Source of the DNA: Achromobacter spanius | GTDB lineage: Bacteria; Pseudomonadota; Gammaproteobacteria; Burkholderiales; Burkholderiaceae_B | Reading direction: 5' to 3' | Assembly (NCBI RefSeq): GCF_029637605.1 | Contig: NZ_CP121261.1 | Location: 6,324,001-6,388,000 of the forward strand | Length of the DNA stretch: 64,000 nucleotides | The notes under the pieces: generated by a model | The model's database searches: none | Told to the model about the DNA's origin: nothing | Seen by the model: only the letters and a program-made list of their open reading frames with translations | Part shown: positions 52,809-61,588 of the stretch, in pieces | Layout of the letters: each line of letters starts with the position of its first letter | Position numbering within the stretch: position 1 is the stretch's first letter | Program-made: the position numbers and the translations under genes

Positions 52809-53957
52809 ATGGCCAAGAAAGGAAACTTCTATTCGATCGGTCCCGGCATGCGGATGGGCGAGCAAGTCGTCGAGCTGCGCATCTATGACGATATCGGATT
52901 CTGGGGGAAGTCGGCGGCGGACTTCATTCAAGAACTGGATGCCGCCGCATCGACGGGCATGAAAATCGTTGTGGCGATCAATAGCGGCGGAGGCAGCGTG
53001 TATGACGCGTTTGCCATGTACAACGCCCTGCGTCGCTACAGCGGACGTACTGTCGGCCGGGTCGACAGCGTGGCCGCATCTGCCGCCACGTTGCCGCTCA
53101 TCGCCTGCGACACCATCGAAATGCCGGAAAACGCGCAAATCATGATCCACGAGCCGACTACGGTGGCGTGGGGGAATCTTGCGGAACTGAAGGCGTCCGT
53201 GTCGCAGATGGAGAACATCCTCGACAGTGTCATTTCCGCCTACGTCCGTCGCAGCGGGCAGCCGGCCGAAAAAATTGCAGAAATGATGGAGGCCACGACG
53301 TGGCTGTCGGCCCTCGACGCGCAGGCTATGGGCTTCTGCGACGTGATCGAAGAGCCGGTCAAGATCGCGATGTCCACCAATTCGCGGGAGCTTCTTTCCC
53401 GCTTTCCCAATTTGCCCGAGCCGCTGAAGATGCTGGTGGACGGTGAGGCTCCGGCCGGTGATCCGCCCTCCCCGAAGCCGGTGGACCCAGAACCCGCGGA
53501 CCCCAAGCCGAACGATCCGGCTCCGGCCGATCCCGCGCCCGCTGATCCCGCTCCGCTGCCCCCCGCACTGCCTGCGGGCCTGCCCACCGCTTCTGCCATG
53601 TTGAAGCACGTCTACGCATCTTGCCGGGCCGAGGGCATTCCGCATCTTGCCGAAGGCGTGCTGATGAGCGGGGCATTAGCCGGTGAGACACAGGCGAATC
53701 ATCGTGTCGTTCAGGCGAAAGAGATCGCAGGCATCTGCATGGCGGCCAAATTGCCGGACAAGGCAGCCGAGTTCGTGGCCCAGGGTCTGGACGTTGATCA
53801 GGTCCGCGCGCGACTGTTCGACGCGGTAGCAAGTGCGTCGAACCAGCAAATCAGCAATACGCATCGCCCCGAGCCGACGGCATCGTCGAGCGCTCCGGCA
53901 TTGTCCACAACCAGCATTTACGAGGCCCGTGCTGCTGCACGCCGCCGCGTGCCGTAA
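52809..53957 (+). CDS. ClpP-like prohead protease
   Basis: 382 aa. Clp/S14 fold: GGGSVYDAFAMYNAL, the serine region VDSVAASAATLPLIACD, and histidine in AQIMIHEPTTVAWG. This is the head maturation protease that also provides scaffold in some phages. A Pro/Asp linker (DPEPADPKPNDPAPADPAP) separates it from a C-terminal scaffold-like part (IPHLAEGVLMSGALAGETQA). GGAGCCAAT precedes the chosen ATG; another ATG 5 codons earlier overlaps the portal stop. Confidence 0.92.
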   Translation: MAKKGNFYSIGPGMRMGEQVVELRIYDDIGFWGKSAADFIQELDAAASTGMKIVVAINSGGGSVYDAFAMYNALRRYSGRTVGRVDSVAASAATLPLIACDTIEMPENAQIMIHEPTTVAWGNLAELKASVSQMENILDSVISAYVRRSGQPAEKIAEMMEATTWLSALDAQAMGFCDVIEEPVKIAMSTNSRELLSRFPNLPEPLKMLVDGEAPAGDPPSPKPVDPEPADPKPNDPAPADPAPADPAPLPPALPAGLPTASAMLKHVYASCRAEGIPHLAEGVLMSGALAGETQANHRVVQAKEIAGICMAAKLPDKAAEFVAQGLDVDQVRARLFDAVASASNQQISNTHRPEPTASSSAPALSTTSIYEARAAARRRVP

Positions 53958-53983
53958 GCAGTCACTTCCTTCCTGGAGAGAAT

Positions 53984-54334
53984 ATGAACATCTTGCAAGA
54001 AAAGCCCCGCACCGCCGAATTTTTGCTGTCCGAAGGGGCGGGCGAAATTTCGCGCGAAAAGATCACCCTCGCTGCAACCGCTACGGGCTATCCGTCCGGT
54101 CAGGTTTTGGGGGTGATTACTGCATCGAAGCATTATGCCAACTACGACCCCGCCGCGACTGACGGGACGGAGAAGGCGGCCTGCGTCCTCTACGGCGCAG
54201 CGGAGGCCTCGGATACTCCGCAGTCGGCCACTGGCATCGTGCGATTGGCCGAAATCACCGCCTGGTCCTTGACGGGACTGGATGCCGATGCTCGGGCGGA
54301 TCTTGCCCCGGCGTTTCTGGTGGTTCGCGACTGA
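53984..54334 (+). CDS. Head decoration protein, gpD-like
   Basis: 116 aa: AEFLLSEGAGEISREKITLA, VLGVITASKHYANYDPAATD and a terminal FLVVRD, the HDPD/gpD signature. Stabilises the expanded capsid. Good ribosome site (TGGAGAGAAT). Confidence 0.9.
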   Translation: MNILQEKPRTAEFLLSEGAGEISREKITLAATATGYPSGQVLGVITASKHYANYDPAATDGTEKAACVLYGAAEASDTPQSATGIVRLAEITAWSLTGLDADARADLAPAFLVVRD

Positions 54335-54412
54335 GCGAATATCTACCCGCGTTCCCCTATCTCTTGATTCCGGCCCGCTTCTCGCGGGCCACTTCTATTT
54401 TGGGAGCCATAG

Positions 54413-55417
54413 ATGGCCCATATCGACATTTTCAAAGACGACGCCTTCAAGCTGGGTTCGCTCACCTCCACGGTCAACGCTTCCCCGGAAGGTCAGGCCG
54501 TTCCGACCACGCTCGACTCCCTGTTCGATGAGGAAGGCGTGACGACGACGACCGTCAGCATCGAGCGTTCGAACGGCAAGCTGGCCCTCGTGGCGGACGC
54601 GCCCCGCGGCTCGCCGGGCGCTTCGTTGGAACCGGACCGCCGCGACCTCATCCCGTTCAATACCCTGCATTTGCCCCTGCGCGACACGATCTATGCGGAT
54701 GAAATCCAGAACGTCCGGGCCTTTGGCACGGAATCGGAACTGGAAGTCATGCTGTCCGTCGTAAACAAGCGCGCGAACAAGCTGCGCAAGGCCATTGATG
54801 TGACCCTGGGTTACCACCGCCTGGGCGCCGTGACGGGGAAAATCTTGGATGCCGACGGCCAGCGTGTGCTGCTCGACCTGTATCAACGCTTCGGCTACAC
54901 GCAGAAGACGGTGAATTTCGCGCTGGGGACTGCGTCCACCAAGGTGCGTCAAAAGGTGATCGATGCCAAGCGGCAAGCGGAAGATGCGCTGGCTGGCGAA
55001 GCGGTGATCGTGGGCTGGCTTGGCGTCGTGGGCCGTGGCTTCTACGACGCGTTCACGGGTCATGACAGCGTTGAGAAGGCATTTGATCGGTGGAAGGACG
55101 GCGAGTTCTTGCGCCAGGATTTGCGCTCGGGCTTCATGTTCGAGGGCGTCGAATGGAAGGAGTATTACGGCAAAGTCGGGGGTATCTCGTTCATTGAGCC
55201 GGACGATGCTTACCTCATCCCGATCACCAGCGACGATCTGTTCCAGACGAAGTTTGCTCCGGCAAACCACATCGACGCCGTGAATACGATTGGTGTTCCG
55301 TACTACGCCAGCCAAGAAATCTTGCAGCACGGCGTCGGCGTTGATCTCAAGGTGCAGTCGAACCCCCTCACGATCAATACTCGCCCCAACGTCGTTATCA
55401 AGCTGAAGAAGGCTTGA
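54413..55417 (+). CDS. Major capsid protein, gpE-like
   Basis: 334 aa. Lambda gpE family: IDIFKDDAFKLGSLTSTVNA at the start, LIPFNTLHLPLRDTIYADEI, and TIGVPYYASQEILQHGVGVD near the end. HK97-fold shell subunit. GGGAGCCATAG precedes the ATG. Confidence 0.95.
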   Translation: MAHIDIFKDDAFKLGSLTSTVNASPEGQAVPTTLDSLFDEEGVTTTTVSIERSNGKLALVADAPRGSPGASLEPDRRDLIPFNTLHLPLRDTIYADEIQNVRAFGTESELEVMLSVVNKRANKLRKAIDVTLGYHRLGAVTGKILDADGQRVLLDLYQRFGYTQKTVNFALGTASTKVRQKVIDAKRQAEDALAGEAVIVGWLGVVGRGFYDAFTGHDSVEKAFDRWKDGEFLRQDLRSGFMFEGVEWKEYYGKVGGISFIEPDDAYLIPITSDDLFQTKFAPANHIDAVNTIGVPYYASQEILQHGVGVDLKVQSNPLTINTRPNVVIKLKKA

Positions 55418-55728
55418 TGGCAATGCGCTGGGACAACGCCATTTTTGATGAGGCGTTCGATGCAGCGGGGATGCGGGAGCCGGTCAAGCTGATCGGCTCT
55501 GTGCCTCTTGTCGAGTTTCCGGCCAGGTTCGACAGGCCCGGTTTGATCGACGAGTCCACGATGGTGCATTCAACCGATTACGAAATCGAATTCACCACCG
55601 CTGACGCGCCCGGCCTGGAGTACGGCAGCGAACTGGATATCGCCGGGGAACGCTACCGTGTCCGCCAGGAGCCGGTGACCGTCGGCGACGGGTACTGGAC
55701 GCGGGCACATTTGGAGTTGCTGAAATGA
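55417..55728 (+). CDS. Head-tail joining protein, gpFII-like
   Basis: 103 aa, starts MAMRWDNAIFDEAFDAAG and ends WTRAHLELLK. Position directly after the capsid gene and the size fit lambda FII/phage-attach proteins. Its ATG overlaps the capsid stop. Overlaps the next gene by 4 bases. Confidence 0.8.
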   Translation: MAMRWDNAIFDEAFDAAGMREPVKLIGSVPLVEFPARFDRPGLIDESTMVHSTDYEIEFTTADAPGLEYGSELDIAGERYRVRQEPVTVGDGYWTRAHLELLK

Positions 55729-56141
55729 CCACGCTTGCCCTGACCTACGTTCAAGAACTGCGGGCGGCCTTGAAGGTGGCGGGCTTCCCTGCCGTGATGG
55801 AGCCATCCCCCGTTCGGGCAATCACCCGAGAAGATCCTCGGGTGGTTTCCGTTCAGTTGGGGGCGGAATCCGTCGAGAGCATCGCAGTGCCCCGCGTCAC
55901 CCGCGTTCGCGAGATTCACCTGATCGTCCATACCTGCGGTGACGACCATCTGGAACTGGCGGAGGCCGTGTTTGATGCGGCCCACCCGCTGGTGATGGGC
56001 TACGGCGGGCCAAACGTCGTTGCGGTCGCCGAGTTCGGCACGGACGAGCCGAAGTATGCCAACGCCGATTTGCGGCGCCAGGTCGTGACCAGGCGCTATC
56101 GCATCACGTATCAGACCGACGAGCAGTCCCTTAGCGCGTAA
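55725..56141 (+). CDS. Tail terminator / minor tail protein, gpU-like
   Basis: 138 aa. Begins TTLALTYVQELRAALK, with RVREIHLIVHTCGDDHLELA in the middle, an alpha/beta profile of gpU-type tail terminators. Follows the FII-like gene as in lambda. Family assignment from order and shape. Confidence 0.7.
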   Translation: MTTLALTYVQELRAALKVAGFPAVMEPSPVRAITREDPRVVSVQLGAESVESIAVPRVTRVREIHLIVHTCGDDHLELAEAVFDAAHPLVMGYGGPNVVAVAEFGTDEPKYANADLRRQVVTRRYRITYQTDEQSLSA

Positions 56142-56163
56142 TCGTCCGATCTTGGGAGCATTA

Positions 56164-56361
56164 ATGTCCACACCGAAGAACTCCACGGCCGCAGTCGTGG
56201 CCGACCAGGCCGGGGCTGACACCGAGGTGATCGCCCCTGCCCAGCTTTCCGCCGACACGCCCGATAAGTACCACGGGCAGGGCGGCAGTTACTTGCGCGA
56301 CCCCGAGACGGGTGAGCGCATGCTCATCGAGCGTACCGGGCCGTGTGATTGCGCCGGCTAA
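56164..56361 (+). CDS. Small phage protein, 65 aa
   Basis: 65 aa: an Ala-rich N-terminus and a C-terminal module with GGSYLRDPETGERMLIERTG and a CDC ending. Strong ribosome site TTGGGAGCATTA. Lies between tail terminator and tail tube genes; function unknown. Confidence 0.65.
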   Translation: MSTPKNSTAAVVADQAGADTEVIAPAQLSADTPDKYHGQGGSYLRDPETGERMLIERTGPCDCAG

Positions 56362-56403
56362 GCCGCGCGAGTCCACCCCCCCCGGGTATACATGGAGCCA
56401 TAA

Positions 56404-57339
56404 ATGGCAAAATCGATTCGAAAGACCTTGCTGCTGGCGAAGATCCAGACCGCAGCGGGCACCGACCCTGTGCCGACCGGCGCCGCGAATGCCATTCTGC
56501 TGCGCAATGTCACGGCCACGCCTTTGTCCGCCGAGTTTGTGGAGCGTGCGCTGTTGCGCCCGTACATGGGCAATTCGGGGCAGATCGCTACGACGCAGTA
56601 CGCCCAGATTGAGGGCGAGGTGGAACTTGCCGGCTCGGGAACGGCCGGCACGGCTCCTGCTTGGGGGCCTCTGCTGCGCGCCTGCGGATTTTCGGAGACG
56701 GTCACGGAAGACACCGACACACGGTATTTGCCCGTATCCGACAACTTCGAACGGCTGACGCTGCATTACTACCTCGACGGGCTGTTCCACAAGATTCTTG
56801 ACGCGCGCGGCACTGTTTCCTTTGACCTGACGGCCAAGGGCATTCCCTTCATGCGCTTCCGCTTCATGGGCGCGTATCAGCCCATCACCGACGGCGCAAA
56901 TCCTTCGGTGGTCGATTACACCGCCTTCCAGATCCCGAAAGGTGTCAACAAGCAGAACACGCCGACATGGTCCCTCGGTGCTTATTCGGGTTGCCTTCAA
57001 TCGCTGAACTTCGACATTGCGAACCAGCTTGTCTGGCGCTCCCTTATCGGCTGCGAGGGCGCGGAAATCACCGACCGCCAGCCCACTGGAAAGATCGCGC
57101 TGGAACTGCCTTCGATTGCCCAGCTCGATTGGCCGACGATGGTCCTGGCCGGCGCCGGAAACCCGGTCTCCATTACGCACGGCACCGTGGCGGGCAACAT
57201 CGTCGAGATCAATGCGCCGGCCTCGCAGTTGACCAACCCCGCATATTCCGAGCAAGACAACGTGGCGATGTTGGAACTCGACATGAACGTGAATCCCGGC
57301 GTTGCCGGTAACGACGAGCTGGAAATCATCGTCCGCTGA
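56404..57339 (+). CDS. Tail tube protein (gpV-like role)
   Basis: 311 aa. Starts AKSIRKTLLLAKIQTAAGTD with GEVELAGSGTAGTAPAWGPL and TLHYYLDGLFHKILDARGTV, the pattern of siphophage tail tube proteins of the TTP family. Longer than lambda gpV, and the C-terminus carries a separate Ig-like-looking segment (PVSITHGTVAGNIVEINAPA). Confidence 0.85.
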   Translation: MAKSIRKTLLLAKIQTAAGTDPVPTGAANAILLRNVTATPLSAEFVERALLRPYMGNSGQIATTQYAQIEGEVELAGSGTAGTAPAWGPLLRACGFSETVTEDTDTRYLPVSDNFERLTLHYYLDGLFHKILDARGTVSFDLTAKGIPFMRFRFMGAYQPITDGANPSVVDYTAFQIPKGVNKQNTPTWSLGAYSGCLQSLNFDIANQLVWRSLIGCEGAEITDRQPTGKIALELPSIAQLDWPTMVLAGAGNPVSITHGTVAGNIVEINAPASQLTNPAYSEQDNVAMLELDMNVNPGVAGNDELEIIVR

Positions 57340-57419
57340 GCCGCACAAGCTCTAGTCCATCAAATTCACAACTCTGCGCCCGGCATGCCCGGGCGTTTTG
57401 CATTCCGGGAGAAATAAGC

Positions 57420-57830
57420 ATGGCATTCGTAACAACCAAGCGCGCCGTCGCTGCGTGCCCGATCAAGGTTGAGGTGCATGACGAGAACGGCGAGGTCGTC
57501 GCCATCGAGTTTGTTGCTCAGTACAAGCGCCATACGCTGGATCAGGTCGCCGACCTTCAAGACTCGATGGCCAATGCCCTCAATGAGCGCCTGGGGCGTC
57601 CGCCTGTCGCGCGTGCGAAGCCGGCGCCCAAATGGCCGTACTCCACCGATGTGGAGTTCATCAAAGACAAGATGACGGGCTGGCTGGGCGCTCGCGATAG
57701 CCAAGGCGAAGCGATTCCGTTTAACGCGAAGTCGCTGGGTCAAGTGTTGAGCGACTGGCCGGAAATCGTTGGACCTCTGTTCAACGGCTTCTTTGAAGCC
57801 CACCAGCAGGTGCGCGAAAAAAACTCGTAG
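57420..57830 (+). CDS. Tail assembly chaperone, gpG-like
   Basis: 136 aa ending in HQQVREKNS. Precedes the tape measure, the usual position of lambda G. The last codons contain the slippery site for the GT fusion. Together with GT it should bind the tape measure and recruit tail tube subunits. Confidence 0.85.
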   Translation: MAFVTTKRAVAACPIKVEVHDENGEVVAIEFVAQYKRHTLDQVADLQDSMANALNERLGRPPVARAKPAPKWPYSTDVEFIKDKMTGWLGARDSQGEAIPFNAKSLGQVLSDWPEIVGPLFNGFFEAHQQVREKNS

Positions 57831-58213
57831 CCGCCGCCCGTCATTGGGCCATGGGCGGGAAGGCTGAGCAATCGGCAGGTGCATTCGACGCTGATGCGGT
57901 CGTACTCGAAGCACTAGCCAAACTCGGTGCGCCGACCGAAGTGCTGGAGCAGGCACAGACCAGCGAATCCGAGACGCACTTCGAGGTATTCGATGACAAC
58001 TGGCCCATCCTCGAAGTGTTCCTGCAACTGGCGACGTGCTGGTCTTGGTTTGTTCCTCCCATGGGAACGCCGATACGAGCAGGTATCCCGGCCACCGAGA
58101 TCCAGGCCACGATCCAAATGCTATTGCCCAGCGGCTCAGACCACCGTCAGGCGTTCCGGGATATCAGGGCGATGGAAAGTGCGGCGCTGGAAGTATTCAT
58201 GGCTGCGCAATAG
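57420..58213 (+). CDS. Tail assembly chaperone fusion GT via -1 frameshift
   Basis: Slippage by one base at A-AAA-AAC (57818-57824) lets ribosomes leave the G frame three codons before its TAG and continue CTC-GTA-GCC into the T frame, which stays open to 58213. The fusion is about 264 aa; the T part contains AVVLEALAKLGAPTEVLEQA. T is entered from the G frame with no ATG of its own needed; an in-frame ATG lies 27 bases after the slip. Same arrangement as lambda G/GT. Confidence 0.85.
57818..57824 (+). promoter_or_regulatory. -1 ribosomal slippery heptamer
   Basis: A-AAA-AAC in phase with GAA-AAA-AAC of the G gene, within a run of seven A. GC-rich sequence downstream could form a stimulatory structure. 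Confidence 0.85.
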
Positions 58214-58248
58214 CGCCAAAAGATGCACACGGTAGTGGGCGGGATGAC

Positions 58249-61245
58249 ATGACAGAAAAGATCCTTGGCGTAACGCTGACCGCGAACGAAGCGGACTTGA
58301 CTCGCGGATTTGGCGCGGCCGAAGCGGCCACTACGCAATTTGCGGCCAAGACGGAAGCCGCTCTGGGGCGGGCGGGCGCCGCCACCGCCCAAATGGGAGC
58401 AGCGGCGGGGCAGATGAATCAGGCGGTCAATGCCACCGCTACTGGCGGACGCGCCTTCACTCAAACGTCTGAGCGGTTCGTGCAGGCGCTTGAGCGGCAA
58501 GTGCTCGCGATTGGGAAAACTCGATCAGAGCTGTTGGAGCTGCAAGCCGCTGAGCTTGGCGTGGGCAGCCGCGCAGCCCCGCTTATTGCGCGACTGCGCG
58601 AGCAAGAGGTTGCGATGGGGGTGGCTGGCCGCTCCTTCGACAAGTATGGGAACTCCGCTGCGCAGACGGCGGCCGCCATGCGGGGTGTCCCGGCCCAGCT
58701 GACTGACATAGTTGTCTCCCTCCAAGGGGGGCAACAGCCGATGACTGTCTTGCTCCAACAGGGCGGCCAGCTAAAGGATATGTTTGGTGGTGTCGTGCCT
58801 GCGGCGAAGGCGCTGGGCACCACGCTGCTGGGATTGATCAGCTCGTACACGCTGGCGGCTGGGGCTGTTGCTGGCTTTGCGCTGGCCGCTTATTCGGGGC
58901 ATGAAGAGGCGCAACGCTGGAATCGCACGATACAGCTGACGGGCAATTACGCTGGCGTTACGGCTGGCAATATTCGCGCCATGTCCGCGGCTGCCGCGTC
59001 GTTCGGCGGCGGAAGCCTTGGGAATGCCCGGCAGGCGGTTGAGGCGCTTGTCAGCACCGGTCAAATTACGAAGCAGACCATCGAGAGCCTTAGCGGCACG
59101 ATGGTGGAGCTGCAACGTGTATCCGGCCAGTCCATGGATGACATTTCCAAGGACTTTGCTCGGATGCCGGAGGGGGTCACGAAGTGGGCGGAAGAACATA
59201 ACCGCTCAATGAACTTCATGAGCCTGGCTCAGTGGGACTACATCCGCACGCTGGAGGAAACCGGGGCGCGCGAGGCAGCCATGCAGGCGACCTCCAAGGC
59301 GTTGCATGACTACCTAGGCTCCGAAGCGACCCAGAAAGTTGGCATGCTGGAGCGCGCGTGGAAAGGGCTTAAGTCTGAGGTGACCGGCGCCTGGGAGGCA
59401 ATGAAGGCGTTCGGCCGTGACGCCACTTACGACGACAAGATTGCCGACGTCGAGGAGCGCATTCGCGATCGCGAGACGAAGCTACAGCGAGGTGCGCTTA
59501 ACCCCCATAACCGACGGCGAGTGGAGATGAATCTCGCCGCGGACAGGGCTGAGCTTGCGAGTCTGCGAGATCAGAAGGGTGTCGACGAGGCAACCGCGCA
59601 AGTCAAGGGGTTGAATGGCGCTGCGAACGCTGGATCAATCGACGCAGCCAAACGGCTGGACGCCTTCGACCGCGAAAACAACAAGGTCAAGCAGCTCAAT
59701 CTGGCGCTAGCCGAAAACCTGCGGTTGGAAAATGCTATCCGCGCGGTTGACCCCAACGACAAGCGGATATCGCCAGAGGCGGTCAAGGCGCGCGAATCCG
59801 CCACGCGTAAGAAGTTCGAAGACAAGGACGCATCGAGCACGGGCCAAAACGGCCTATCTGCTCAGTTGGCCCCAATGCAAGCTCAGGCGCGGTTACGCGA
59901 GGAAAGCTTGCGTGCAGAAACAACCGCACTGGAAGGTCAACGAGCGGCAGGGCTGCTGTCGGAAGAGGACTTTATACGCAGGCGAGCTGCTGCGCAGCGT
60001 GCCGCGCTGGTCGATGAACTGGCGATCGTTCGCCAGCAGGCGGACTTAGCCGGCGGCAAGAAGCAACTGGCCGAGCGCGAGCGATATCTCGGCCGCGTGC
60101 AGGAACTGGAGGCGCAGATTGCGCGGTCGCAGCAGCAGGAAGCGACCGACATCGAGAAGTACCAGGCCAAGATTCGCGGGGCGTTGCGGGCGACGCAGTT
60201 GGACATTGCCAACTACCGCGAGACGCGCGACTTGCAGGTCAGCCGGCAAATGAACGCGCTGACGTTGGGGAGCAATGATCGAGCGTTTGCCGACTCGGTC
60301 AATCAGGCGCAGGATCGCTTCAGGCGCATTCAGGACGGTTTCACCGACAAGATGCTCCGCGAAGGCGGGGCGGGCGCGTTGGATTCCGAGCAGTATCAGC
60401 AAGGCATTGCGCAGATCGACGCTGCCATGCAAGCGCAGGTGCAGCGCGAGCGCGAGTACATGCAGCAACGTGTCGCCTTGCAAGGGGACTGGAAGAACGG
60501 CGCGCTGCTCGCGGTAAACGAGTGGGTCGACGGTTCGGCCAACCTGATGGCGCAATCGCAGCAGGTTTTCTCTTCTCTTTTCACGGGAATGGAAAACGCG
60601 GTGGCGTCATTCGTGACCACCGGTAAGGCAAATTTCGGGGACTTCACAAAGAGCATTCTTGCCGATATGGCAAAGATCGCTGCGCGCCAAGCAATGCTCG
60701 GGCTAGTCACGAGTATTGCGGGATCGCTGTTCGGCGCGGCTTCGGGGGCTGCGGCCGGTACTGAAGCTATGGCGAGCAGTGTCCAGGCTGCGGGTGGCGA
60801 CGGCATCGGATCGCTGATTGCATCCAACGGTTGGGGTGTGGCGAACGCAAAAGGGAACGTCTATACGTCGCCCAGCCTTTCCGCGTATTCGGGCGGCATC
60901 TATGACACGCCGCAAGTGTTTGCTTTCGCCAAGGGAGCGGGTGTGTTCGGCGAAGCCGGCCCCGAGGCCATTCTCCCGTTGAAGCGAGCGGCGGACGGAA
61001 GCTTAGGCGTCCGTGCGCAGATTCCGAACGAAGTTGCCGGCGGCGCTGGCAATGGATCGAGCGGTCCGGTGCAAGTGTCCATCTACGTTCAAGCCGGCGA
61101 GCAAACTCAATCGGAGTCGACACCAGGCTGGGAGCAGTTTGGCAAGGAGATTGGCGAGTTCGTCGACGCCCGGGTTAATCGCCTGCTGGCTCGCTCTTAT
61201 AAGCCCGGCGGCGCGGGCTGGAACGCGCGAAATAACAGGTCATAG
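58249..61245 (+). CDS. Tape measure protein, gpH-like
   Basis: 998 aa. Sets tail length. N-terminal TMP_2-like part (MTEKILGVTLTANEADLTRG), a region with PAQLTDIVVSLQGGQQPMTV and TLLGLISSYTLAAGAVAGFA (a hydrophobic segment), coiled-coil stretches, and the lambda C-terminal domain (LFTGMENAVASFVTTGKANF; DFTKSILADMAKIAARQAML). The ATG at MTEKILG is used; longer frames overlap the T gene. Confidence 0.93.
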   Translation: MTEKILGVTLTANEADLTRGFGAAEAATTQFAAKTEAALGRAGAATAQMGAAAGQMNQAVNATATGGRAFTQTSERFVQALERQVLAIGKTRSELLELQAAELGVGSRAAPLIARLREQEVAMGVAGRSFDKYGNSAAQTAAAMRGVPAQLTDIVVSLQGGQQPMTVLLQQGGQLKDMFGGVVPAAKALGTTLLGLISSYTLAAGAVAGFALAAYSGHEEAQRWNRTIQLTGNYAGVTAGNIRAMSAAAASFGGGSLGNARQAVEALVSTGQITKQTIESLSGTMVELQRVSGQSMDDISKDFARMPEGVTKWAEEHNRSMNFMSLAQWDYIRTLEETGAREAAMQATSKALHDYLGSEATQKVGMLERAWKGLKSEVTGAWEAMKAFGRDATYDDKIADVEERIRDRETKLQRGALNPHNRRRVEMNLAADRAELASLRDQKGVDEATAQVKGLNGAANAGSIDAAKRLDAFDRENNKVKQLNLALAENLRLENAIRAVDPNDKRISPEAVKARESATRKKFEDKDASSTGQNGLSAQLAPMQAQARLREESLRAETTALEGQRAAGLLSEEDFIRRRAAAQRAALVDELAIVRQQADLAGGKKQLAERERYLGRVQELEAQIARSQQQEATDIEKYQAKIRGALRATQLDIANYRETRDLQVSRQMNALTLGSNDRAFADSVNQAQDRFRRIQDGFTDKMLREGGAGALDSEQYQQGIAQIDAAMQAQVQREREYMQQRVALQGDWKNGALLAVNEWVDGSANLMAQSQQVFSSLFTGMENAVASFVTTGKANFGDFTKSILADMAKIAARQAMLGLVTSIAGSLFGAASGAAAGTEAMASSVQAAGGDGIGSLIASNGWGVANAKGNVYTSPSLSAYSGGIYDTPQVFAFAKGAGVFGEAGPEAILPLKRAADGSLGVRAQIPNEVAGGAGNGSSGPVQVSIYVQAGEQTQSESTPGWEQFGKEIGEFVDARVNRLLARSYKPGGAGWNARNNRS

Positions 61246-61247
61246 AC

Positions 61248-61583
61248 ATGGAAATTTTCACCTGGTGCCCTCGGAGGAATCCGCAGGGCAGCGTCAGCTT
61301 TGGCGTGCTAAGTGCTCAGTTTGGTGACGGCTATGAGCAGGTGGCAGAAGACGGAATCAATTCACGCCGTGAGTCATGGCCGTTGGAGTTCTTCGGCACC
61401 GAAGCCGAGATAAAGCCAATCAAAGAATTTCTTGACCGTCACGGCGGTTGGAAGGGCTTTCTCTGGACCCCGCCGCTCGGCAAGCAAGCCGTCTTTCTCA
61501 TGGACGGTGGTTATCAGCCCGTGCCCCTTGGGGGGGGCTGGTTCACGTTGTCCGTGACGTTCAAACAAAAGTTCATTCCCTAA
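61248..61583 (+). CDS. Minor tail protein, gpM-like
   Basis: 111 aa: MEIFTWCPRRNPQGSVSFGV, FGDGYEQVAEDGIN and GFLWTPPLGKQAVFL, the phage minor tail protein M signature. Two bases after the tape measure stop. Confidence 0.92.
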   Translation: MEIFTWCPRRNPQGSVSFGVLSAQFGDGYEQVAEDGINSRRESWPLEFFGTEAEIKPIKEFLDRHGGWKGFLWTPPLGKQAVFLMDGGYQPVPLGGGWFTLSVTFKQKFIP

Positions 61584-61588
61584 AGACC

